Of a stretch of DNA of 64,000 bases, positions 45,842-55,224 are shown in pieces (the stretch's first letter is position 1; each line of letters starts with the position of its first letter). The notes under the pieces are model-generated. The model worked only from the letters and a program-made list of their open reading frames with translations, was not told where the DNA came from and searched no databases. The position numbers were made by a program, and so were the translations under genes. Source of the DNA: Gryganskiella cystojenkinii (lineage: Eukaryota; Mortierellomycota; Mortierellomycetes; Mortierellales; Mortierellaceae); assembly GCA_015852425.1 (NCBI GenBank), contig JAAAIG010000009.1:6788-70787 (forward strand), in the 5' to 3' direction.

Positions 45842-48818
45842 TTAAGCCAAGGGCAGGTTCACATGGACGACGCGCGACCTCTTGGAGAATAACCGTAATG
45901 ACGATCCCTCTTCCTCCTCTGTCTCCCGTGACTCGACAGGAGCAGTCCGTTTTAAACGCGAACCAGCAGTGTCGTGTCCTCGGATTTCTTGATCCTGGTA
46001 AAGGTTGGTATGTCTTCTGGATGGCAGAAGATCCTCTTCGGGTTCATCTTTCACTCGAACAAGTTTGGTGACCGTGCTTGGTTGTTCGCATGATAGTGAG
46101 ATTCGTGAGTGTCGACGTCGGAAAAATTCCTCGGGGTCGTCGCTACGAGCTATGAGCTCGGAGTCCTTACGAGACCGAGTGGGTCTAGTAGTTCGAGAGG
46201 AGAATGAGGTACTCTCGATGATTTCCTCCTTAACAGGAGTGAGCTCCGGTCGCTGGTTTGAGTGGGATGTACGTGAATGTCGCTGTCGGAATATCACCTC
46301 AGGGTCATCGTTCAAGGCGAGCAGTTCTGGGTTCTTATTGGATCGCGTGGCTCGGATGAATGTTAGGGCATTTTCAACAGTCTCTTTCTTCACAGTGAAA
46401 AGGTCTGGGCTCATTGAAGTTGCCCTGGTAGGCGTTGCCCTCGGCGTCAAAAGCGTAGCAGTTTCCCTTGATAACGATGTGAAAGCCGCGGTCGAGTTTG
46501 TTGAAGGTACCATCGCGTCTGATAAAGATGCTGCAGCAGATTTGGTCTTGCCCCTGGACAACGTCACACGAACCTTGGAGCTACTGTTAGAAGTTGCTGT
46601 CGCTGGTGAGTCGTTCTTTGAGGTGGCTTTCTTGTCCTTGTTCTCGTCATTGAAACCCGGCAACCTCTTGACCGACATGTACTCCTCCTTGGGTTTCTTG
46701 AGTGCACCGAAAATCACTTGCAGTGCTATGTTGGGGGCCGTCGCTCCCTCCTCGAATTTTAGGCGGCAGCTAGGACATTCGATGCTGTTCATGCATTCAC
46801 AACTCTTCACGAAACAGATCCCGCAAAAGGTGTGGCCACAGGGTGTCGACACTGGTTGGTCGAAAATGTTGGTACAGATCTCGCATGAGAAAACGTCCCG
46901 AAAGATCACATCCATCATTTCTGGAAAGTTTGTAAACTCGCGTCCTTGAATCCTTTTCCAGCGATCTTGGTTCACAACATCTTTGCTCATGAACTTGAGC
47001 AGCTCCGGGTGAAGCTCGAGGACTGTCCTACGGATTGAGGGGAATCTCCTGTCGTCCAACACCAGACCCAACCTTTCTGTCCGTGCTTTTCCTGCAGCGG
47101 TCCATGGCGCCGGCTCTGTATCATCGCGTCGAAACTTGAAGCGCCAGACTTTGTGTACCGAGTCTTTACCTTTTTCTTGCCAATACTATTTTTTTGAGAG
47201 ACGAATAAGCATATATCGATCCGTGGAAGAAGGTCAGTCAAGTCATCTGAACAGCATTCAGTGAATGTCAATGATAGAGTCGGATATTTGTGTTACCTTC
47301 ACGATCTTGTAGATTCCATCGTATCTGACACCCTCATCAGGCGAGTACTTGTTCTTCAATTTCGCACTTCTGCAAACTCGGATCGGCGAACTTTGTCTCC
47401 AGTCTTTGGCGGTACCACCATGCTTATTAAACGCGCAATGACACGTCATCGCCAGCGCTTTGTTAAAATTGGTAAGTTGCTGATCAGAAGTCTGCTCAGC
47501 GACGCGCTTGTTACCCTCCGAAAGTTCACGTCCGCCTGATCCCGTGTACAGAAACTCCATTCCATTGTCAACGTCCTCGGGATATCCTCCAGCAAGGACA
47601 ATCGAGACAGCTCCATGTTTTGAACCGCCAGCGATACCGGCAACAAGTGGCCTACAGCGTCATTGAACCATTCGTAATGTTGGTCAAAGCTAATTTCTTT
47701 CGCAAAAAGATGGCAGTATTCTTTCTTTTGGATCAAACAGCGAATAATAGAGACAGACCGCAAGAGAGATGTAAGGTTTCTTACCTGTGAACTCCTGATT
47801 CAGCTGCATAAACGCGCAGGCCCCATCTTGATCCAACCGGAATTCCTGGGATCGGTCCACGGTGTTCTGATTGGACCATGATGCAATCCTTTGATTTCCC
47901 TGAACAGGCTTCCCCCCGGCCCCAGTCTCTTATCTGTCTCGCCGACGGCATGTTGTCTTTCCCTTTGATATCCGGGAGAGAATCCACGTCGTATGTGAAA
48001 GGACTGTCCTTGCATCTCTCGCAATGCTTGCATGTTGGGCAATACCTGAGAGTTATCGATGAAAAAAGTCAGTGTCAAATATCCTTTCTTCGATATCTGT
48101 GCCCATGCTTAGACCATGTATCAAGGGCTGGAATAGGTTTTCAATGTGTTACCATTCGTCTTCTGGAAGTTTTTTAAGCTTGAGGCACTTGAGATGATAG
48201 GCACCTTCACATTCATCACATAGCACCGTCTCTTTTTCGTCCTGTTTCCCTCCACAGAGTTTGCATCCACAGGCTTGACATGCCTGTTGCTTGTGATTGC
48301 CACACTTGAGACAATCCTGATCGGACACGTTGTGTTTGTCAAAGGATAGTTGGGTCACGCCTTCCTTCTTGATTATTTTGGCGACTTTTGGTGGCGTCCT
48401 GGAAATGGGACGCGTCGTTCTTGGCTGAGGTTCGTTTTCATTCCTCCAAACCTGAATAACATGACCATCCTTGAACCTGTAATCGAACAGGGTCCGTCCA
48501 TCGCTGAGCTAACATGGACAAGTTGCAAAAAAAAAGAGAGAAGACGGCACAATGAGAATCAAAATAAAAGAAAAACAAAAAGAAAACGCGCCAGAATGGG
48601 ATAAACACGAAAGAGATGACGTCGTTCTTGAATCCATGGCCACTTGAGCATGTTCTTACCCTTCTACCAAGATACCACAGCTGAAGGCGTTCGAGGTTTT
48701 TGAGATTGAGGTCGGCGGCGATTCCTTCACGAATGGTGTTGATGGATATGAGGGCGGAAGGGGAGACCAGTTCGCCACAATCGACGATATTGCAGAGTCC
48801 TCGGTAAAGGATCTTCAT
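45842..48818 (-). CDS. UHRF1: UHRF1-like protein: UBL, PHD, SRA and RING, no tandem Tudor module seen
   Basis: Five exons: 48660-48818, 48153-48508, 47785-48045, 47297-47651 and 45842-47185, all with GT..AG borders and continuous phase, giving 824 residues. Domains in order: a ubiquitin-like domain (about 1-75; [10 protein letters not shown] matches the UHRF1 hairpin); a PHD finger with pre-PHD cysteines (about 119-185; [29 protein letters not shown]); an SRA/YDG domain (about 215-415; [50 protein letters not shown]); and a RING (478-518; [22 protein letters not shown]). The 5mC-pocket Tyr, Asp and Tyr and the NKR finger are retained. The linker after the UBL is only about 40 residues, too short for tandem Tudor domains. 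A 300-residue tail follows the RING. Known role: UHRF1 binds hemimethylated CpG, reads the H3 tail, ubiquitinates H3 and recruits DNMT1. A nuclear methylation-maintenance role here is inferred. Confidence 0.93.
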
Positions 48819-49065
48819 TGAGTGTGTTTAAGATGGATTGCTTGGATCGAGTGGGTGAGTGCGTGCGTGGGTGAGTAATTATGATTGAGCGACGGAGGAG
48901 AGGTGAGGTGATGAATGATAAAGACAGAAAGGGAGGAAACACATTCTCACACCCATTCTCTTTTTCCCCACTGGAAAAAGCAGTCCGAGAAGTAATTGGA
49001 AAACGAGTTTATTCGGATGCAAAAGAATGAAGTGGTATTGGAAAGCAAAAAAGTAGGCCTTTGCT

Positions 49066-49758
49066 TTAGTCCGTATCAATGGAGCGACCCCGGGTCTTGC
49101 TCCGGTCTGTTACGTTCGCACGTGTAGGGAGAGCTTTCCGGTCAGGAACATTCAAGACCCTGAACAACTCCTTGTCTGCGGCAGTGGCAAGACGAATGTT
49201 CTTGAGCTTGACCGCCTTGGCCGATTTTGAGAGCTCATGTTCTGTCATGGACATGTATCGGTCGTCTAGACCCATCTCCTCGCCATAGTTGTCTTCGTAA
49301 TCCTCATTGTCATCGTAGTGGACGGTCTTGGTAGTCGAGGTGCTACCCTCGGGACGCGGTGACCGCTGCTTCTTCGAGACCTTGATGGCCCAGGACTTGG
49401 AGCGACCTGCGAGACTGGCACTGTTGATACTGGTCGCGGTCACAGTCTTGCTGATATCTGTGAATCCGTCACCGAGGCTGGAAACCGTAAGGGCTTCCTC
49501 AATGCGCTTGTCGTCCAGGATGACCTCGTTCTCGTCTTCGTCTTCGTCTTCTTGTTCGTTGTCAGAGCCGACAGTCGAGGCAATGACGGACCAAGAGTGA
49601 ACGCTGATCTGATCCAGACCGTCGTCACTCAAGATCTCCCTGTTATTGTTGTGTTCAGTTTGGTTGTCGGTAGTAGAAAAGTGATCGGACTCTTGCTCAA
49701 AGAGAACAGAGTACGGGTTGCGTAAGGGGATGGCTTGCTGGGGGAGAATGATCGACAT
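49066..49758 (-). CDS. Acidic, probably disordered protein of unknown function
   Basis: A single exon of 230 codons. The ATG at 49758 is preferred because it follows an A-rich leader, and sequence further upstream in frame lacks a convincing ATG. No domain is recognised. The middle is strongly acidic (NEQEDEDEDENEVILDD) and the C-terminal third is basic (SKSAKAVKLKNIRLATAADK, ending RSKTRGRSIDTD). A W-x-x-I motif preceded by acidic residues (SDDGLDQISVHSWSVI) resembles an Atg8-interacting motif, but such motifs are common by chance. It is on the same strand as the UHRF1-like gene, 247 bases upstream of that gene's start. Confidence 0.75.
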   Translation of the reverse strand: MSIILPQQAIPLRNPYSVLFEQESDHFSTTDNQTEHNNNREILSDDGLDQISVHSWSVIASTVGSDNEQEDEDEDENEVILDDKRIEEALTVSSLGDGFTDISKTVTATSINSASLAGRSKSWAIKVSKKQRSPRPEGSTSTTKTVHYDDNEDYEDNYGEEMGLDDRYMSMTEHELSKSAKAVKLKNIRLATAADKELFRVLNVPDRKALPTRANVTDRSKTRGRSIDTD

Positions 49759-50639
49759 GTTTTTTTTATGGGGACCCAAGTATTGGAGTCTTATTGGAGT
49801 TGGTGCTTTGTTAGCGAAGGGTTGTTTTAGTGTTGTTGTGATCAAGAAAGAAAACGGAAGAAGATTTTGGTTTATATATCGAAGATCATGTTGCCTGCGG
49901 CAACTTTTCATCTCGTAAATAAAACAATGCAGGCGAAAGCAAAGGCGAAGGTAATTACTGCGGGATAGTAAACAAGGTCTTTTATTCGGCGAGAACTGAC
50001 GAGGTTGGGAAGGGCGATTAAGCAACAGGCCCTCTCCACAAAAAGACTTTTTAGTTTCCTTCCCGGCTAGGGCTCCCAACAGATGACGAAATGGCTGTTA
50101 ATTTTGCGGCGCCGTGTTCATCATTTTCTTTTTTTTCCTTCAAACTTTAAATATTTTTTTCGGTTTTTTTCGGTTTTTTGATGATTCTCGGGTTGTCAAT
50201 ATCCTTCCGGGTGCCGGTGTGCATGGGCCATTAGAAACCAGGGTCTCCAAGACAGCGCTGGTCTAGTACAGTTGTGCCACAAAACAAAATGGCATCTGCA
50301 GCAAAAGCCAGAGACATCTATTGGCTCTGTTGTTGCCGCAGTCAATTCGAGATCGAGCTGCGTCGCCTTTTCCTCCTGAAAAATAAAATATAAAAAGTTG
50401 CCACCAAATTTAAGATCTAGCTTTTCCTCGTCTTCACGATCATCGTTCAAAAGGTTTGGGGCTGAGGAAAGTCATTATTCTAGTTCAGTCTATCCTAGCA
50501 AAAGAGTTGTATACGAAAGTGAATTGGGGATTGGAGGAAGGGATATGAGTACAGATGCTGAGGAGTAAATGAGAGGTGGACATGCAAAAAATTGAGAAAA
50601 CGATAAAGACTATGAAAAACAAACAACGATCTTTCTCTC
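49759..50639. other. Intergenic: promoter of the acidic protein gene and 3' flank of DBP3
   Basis: No coding run is supported. The T-rich stretch at 50120-50185 and A-rich sequence near 50540-50630 are typical of untranslated DNA. Confidence 0.5.
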
Positions 50640-52417
50640 TTAATCGTCCGAGAAACGAATCTTGGTAGCGGCCTTGACCTCACCACCGAGATCCTTAAAG
50701 TGATCACCGTAAATAGAGTGGGCCTTTTTCTTGACAGTACCGCCAAACTTGCGAAGCTCATCAGGGATCTTGACACCGGCATCGTTCAAAACGTTAATCA
50801 AAGCACCACTGAGACCCTTTTCGTTAACAGTAAAGAAAGTATGGGCAGTTCCGGTCTGTCCACCGCGTCCAGTACGTCCGATACGGTGGACGTAATCTTC
50901 TATCGTCAAAGGGAAGGTCACGTTGATGACATGAGTGATTCCAGTAATATCGATACCACGGGCAGCAACGTCCGTGGCGACCAAGAGTGGCACAGATCCG
51001 TTCTTGAAGGCTTCCAAAGCGGCGGTGCGGGTATGTTGGTTCTTGTCTCCGTGAATGCCTCCGACATTGTATCCTGCTCTCTGCAAGGTCTGCTCGATAC
51101 GGTCAGCCTCCTTCTTGTAAAGCGCAAAGATCAAGATGCGGTTCTTGCGCGACTTGTGGTAATCCTTCAAGAGATCCAAAAGACGACGCTCCTTGTTGCG
51201 GGGGTCATCCAGGACCTCAACAATCTGCGTGACGTTGGACGAGGCACCGAGATCGGGGGAACCGATCGTGACCTTGATGGGACGGTCCAAAAAATCACTC
51301 GCCAACTTGCGAACAGACTCGGGCCAGGTAGCGCTGAACATGGCAGTCTGACGATCCTTACGGGTCTTGCGCAAGATGGAGCGAATAGCCTCCTCGAATC
51401 CAGTATCCAACATACGATCGGCCTCATCCAGAACCAAGTACGAGACAGCGTCAATGTTGCAGCTTCCGTCCTCGAGAAGATCCAAGAGACGACCTGGAGT
51501 GGCGACGATGATATGAACACCCGAGCGGATAGCGCGGCGCTGATCATCTTTGGAGACACCTCCGTAAATGCACACACTCTTAATACCCGAGGATTTTCCA
51601 GCGGCTTCGCACTGCTCCTGGGTCTGCATAGCCAGCTCACGGGTAGGTGAGACGACCAACACGGTGGGACCCTTGGGCTTGGTGTTGAAATCCTTCTGGC
51701 CGCGAATGTGCATCAGGGCAGGGAGAGTGAAAGCCAAAGTCTTTCCAGATCTATTAGTTTAAGAGTAGGTTCAAGGAGTTAAAAAAGAGAGGTTCGAGTT
51801 CAAGCCCTTCAGGTCTTTCTTCCGTCAAGTCAATCAACATACCCAGTCTCGGCAATACCGATAATATCACGACCAGAGAGAACGATAGGCCAGCAGGCAG
51901 CTTGAATTGGGCTTGGGGCCTTAAAGCCCTTAGTGACATCCAACATCTCTGGTCTAAAGCCAGCCTCGTTGAACTTGAGAACGGGTAAGAAATCCTGGTC
52001 TCCAGAAACCTCGATAGTGTTCTCCTTATAGAAGTCACGGGCCTGAGCGTTAGTGGTCTTGTTGGTCGAGGGGTTGTAGAAAGCCTTGATGAGTCCGTTC
52101 ATGAGTGCGGGTCCACCAACAACGGTGGCTTTCAAGGGCGAAACAACTTCGATGGCCTTGAGCTTCTTGAAGACGGGGGCAGCCTCGGTCGTTGTCTCCT
52201 CCTCAGCCTTAGTTTCCTCTTCCTCGTCATCAGAGGCCTTGCGCTTCTTGTCTTTCTTCTCCTTCTTTTCTTTCTTGTCCTTCTTGTCCTTCTTCTCCTT
52301 CTTGTTCTTCTTGTCCTTCTTGGTCACTTCAGCACCTTCGACGTCGGCGACCTTTTCCTTCTTCTCCTTCTTTTCCTTCTTGGCGATGTCCTTTGACATT
52401 GTTGTTGTTGATGGCAT
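50640..52417 (-). CDS. DBP3: DBP3-type DEAD-box RNA helicase
   Basis: Two exons, 51843-52417 and 50640-51750, with the intron splitting the Walker A motif (AETG joined to SGKT), give 561 residues. The N-terminus (about 5-60) is a Lys-rich repeat (KKDKKEKK type), as in nucleolar Dbp3. The helicase core follows: Q motif GFKAPSPIQ, motif I AETGSGKT, Ia PTRELA, Ib TPGRL, II DEAD, III SAT, IV region ILIFALYKKEAD, V ATDVAARGID, VI HRIGRTGR. Yeast Dbp3 is an ATP-dependent helicase needed for 60S ribosomal subunit assembly (ITS1 processing) in the nucleolus. An alternative start at 52399 (MSKDIAKK) would remove six residues. The gene diverges from the DnaJ gene across 421 bases. The helicase call is certain; DBP3 rather than a related paralogue (Dbp2 type) rests on the short Lys-rich N-terminus and core wording. 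Confidence 0.93.
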
Positions 52418-52838
52418 GAGGGCGGATTGATGTATGGGATGGAGAGAAAGGATGAGGAGAGGAGAGAGGTGAGTTTAATGGGGACGAATGCCAAAGTTGG
52501 CCGAGGGGGACCCAAAACAAAAAAAAAAAAAAAATCAACAAGCATTTTTGTGACGGCTCCGTACGTGAGTGCAACACGTACGTTCATTGGGACTTTGCCG
52601 AGTTCCTTTGCGAGAGTGACTGTGTTCTCCTTGGGTGCCTTGTTCTGGTTGTTTCTGGTCGCATGCAAAAGTCATGCTTGGGTCCCATCAATTTCTCTTC
52701 TCTTGCCTTCCGTCTCTTATCTCATCACTGTCGTTTAAGCACTCACAAGCCTCCGTATACACACACACACACACACAATTCTCTTCAACAACAAGTTCGA
52801 CACTTTATACACGACATTGCACGCATTCACACGACACG
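52418..52838. promoter_or_regulatory. Bidirectional promoter between DBP3 and the DnaJ gene
   Basis: Start codons at 52417 (minus) and 52839 (plus) diverge across 421 bases. It holds a 15-base A run near 52520 and an (AC)n repeat at 52759-52777. No clear TATA box is seen. Confidence 0.55.
52759..52777. repeat. (AC)n microsatellite in the DnaJ leader region
   Basis: Nine AC dinucleotides about 60 bases upstream of the DnaJ start codon. Confidence 0.85.
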
Positions 52839-54448
52839 ATGGAGAACGACAAACCAAATTACTACGAGCTTCTGGCGCTTGAGCCGAACGCCACCAAAGA
52901 GGAAATCCGAAAGGCCTACCGGAGACAAGCTCTTCTCTTCCACCCAGACAAGATGAAGCCCCACATGAAGGAAGAAGCCTCGCAGCACTTTCAACTTATC
53001 AGCGAAGCATATAATGTCCTCTTTGATGGTATGTCAGCACAATCTCTTCAGTACTCCTACATGTGTTTGAATGGAATGACGTTGCTGCAACGACTAAAGC
53101 AAATTATTTTCTTTCAAATTAGACAAGAAGCGAGAGCTGTACGATCGCTACGGAGAAGCCGGTGTCAAAGCGGGAGGCGATCCAAACCCAGAGCCCGAAC
53201 CTGACTTTTTCCACGCTCCCACAAGACCTGCTGGCGGCGGCGGCTTTGGGTTTGGATTTCATCAACCGTTCTTTGATCACCCTGCGATGCATGCACATCT
53301 TCACAACATGCATACCGCCGGATTTCATGGTGCGTCGCGTGGTACTTCTTCTGCTTCTGCATTTAACAGCAATGAGGAAATTTTGCGAGATATTCTTTCG
53401 ACAGGTGATTTCGTGTTTACAAAATATTGGGTTCGGAGAACTAGAGCGGCGTATCATTGATGATCTCTCGGAAACTAATCAATCTTGATAACTTTTTTAT
53501 GACTTTTGTGTAGACCAAGCTTTTACTCAACATCAACAACACATGCGGGGCTTTGGACAGATGGGCGGTATGTTTGCTGACGACTTTTTCAGATCGCCTT
53601 TTGGTGATCCTCATCAACAATCACGACCGACCCTTTTTTCCACCTCGCCTTTTGCAAGTCGGCCAACAATGACTCAAGACTGGACAGGGGCAGGGACAAG
53701 TTCCAACCCGTTTACGGACTTCGGATCCTCAACAGGTGGAGGTTTCTCAAGCTCAAGTACCTCATCGTCTTTTGGAGGTGGACGAGGAGGAGGCACACGC
53801 ACCTCCACGAGAACAACCATCGTCAACGGAATGCGGACAACTATCACAGAAGTAACTGATGCGGAGGGAGTCACCACAAAAACAATTGAAAATCCTGATG
53901 GAACGCGGCAAGTCTTCGTGAATGGCCAACCGGCTGCGATTGCGAGTGGCGGAGAGACTCGGAACCTTGAAGGAAACAGTCAGGAACCTATATACATCAC
54001 AGATGATGACGAGCATGATATGCGACAAGGACAACGAGGTGGTGGTGGTGGAGGGGGATTTGGAGGTGGAGCTCAGTTCAGTCATCCTCCTACTGGTCGC
54101 CAGTATGGTTTAAACAACAACAACAACAACAGCAACAACAGCAACAACAGCCACCATAGCAGCAACAGTCATCACTCCAACTATGATGATAGACGAGGCT
54201 CGGCATCGACTAGCAGTTCCAGAAGTCACACATTTGTCGGTGACCGAGGTCGTCGATCCACGGCAGCAGAGCCGATCGTCTTGGATGAAGACGATGACGA
54301 GGACATGTATGAGGAGTATTCCAGGGGCAATCGGGACAATACTCGAAGCTCAAGACGACATGTTAGCTCGGACCATCAAGAGAGCGATCCCAACTTGTTC
54401 CACCCTCGAATGGGACGAGGACAGACCTTGCGAGGATCTTTTCAGTAA
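52839..54448 (+). CDS. J-domain co-chaperone, DNAJB6/DNAJB2-like
   Basis: Three exons: 52839-53028, 53123-53329 and 53514-54448, giving 443 residues. The J domain spans about residues 6-70 with HPD at 35-37 (LLFHPDKM) and ends KKRELYDRYGEAG, so the first intron splits it. Next come a Gly/Phe/His-rich stretch (GGGGFGFGFH), a FADDFFRSPFGD motif and a segment with TTIVNGMRTTITE and GTRQVFVNG, resembling the C-terminal region of DNAJB6. There is no zinc-finger region, so it is a class B or C J protein. The last third is Gly-, Asn- and Ser-rich low complexity. J proteins stimulate Hsp70 ATPase and deliver clients; DNAJB6-type proteins suppress polyglutamine aggregation. It sits about 780 bases upstream of an Hsp70-like gene that itself carries polyglutamine; partnership is only inferred. 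Confidence 0.9.
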
Positions 54449-55224
54449 GAGCCCGAGAATTAGCCCAGCATAGCTCCATGTGATATAGAAAAAAATACAA
54501 AAAATATACCCACAAATGAGGCAGCTCTTGCGGCTATTATGAACTATGGCCCGTGGGGTTGTGAGCATGAGAGAAAAGCAAGTGAAAGATGAGTGGCTGA
54601 AGTTGGGGTCAAAGTCCAAAGTTCCAAGTTGAAGTTGAAAACTAAAAAAAAGAACCCCAAAGGGTGACGAGTAGACTCAGACACCACGCTGTCAGAGCAA
54701 CACTATTTTTAGATGTCTTTGGTCCCTGAACAGAAGACCAAAGTGCGAAACTTTTGGTGGTGGCAGTGCCCCTGCTCAATGCGAGAAGCGGAGAACTTCC
54801 CCCTCCCCAAAAAAAAAGAATAAATAGTGGTTGTGCGCGGGGGTGTCGATTCGTACACTCTTCTCCATTACTTTTTTTTCGCTTTTGTCAACCAGCTCAG
54901 CATCATCAACATCATCATCGCCATTCTTTGTGTCATCTTTCCAACTGCACCCTCTTTGTTTACACTTCAATAAAGTTCTAGAAAAAAAAAGGTAAAAATA
55001 TAAGAGTTTTCGCGGCCGAGAAGGAAAGGCAGGTGCGCTCAAAACCCACAAGCTCATTTTTTTTTGTCTCCTTGTCCTCCTCTCTCTTCCCCCAACCACC
55101 GTTTGTGACCTTCAGCCCTCTTACAAAAACACACAAAAAGGAGGGAAACCGCGCCTCTTGCTCTCTTTTCTTCTGTTTCCTGCAACCATCTTTTTCTCCT
55201 TCTCGCTTTCCTTCCCTTTTGAAC
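54449..55224. other. Intergenic: DnaJ 3' flank and Hsp70-like promoter
   Basis: No coding run. A pyrimidine-rich leader (55050-55220) precedes the Hsp70-like start codon. Confidence 0.55.

Noticed and set aside
46005..46949. Plus-strand open frame of 314 codons
   Set aside because: It lies exactly antisense to exon 5 of the UHRF1-like gene, whose RING and tail are clearly coding; the antisense frame has no domain.
50700..51650. Plus-strand open frame of 316 codons
   Set aside because: It is antisense to the DBP3 helicase core, where all helicase motifs are on the minus strand.
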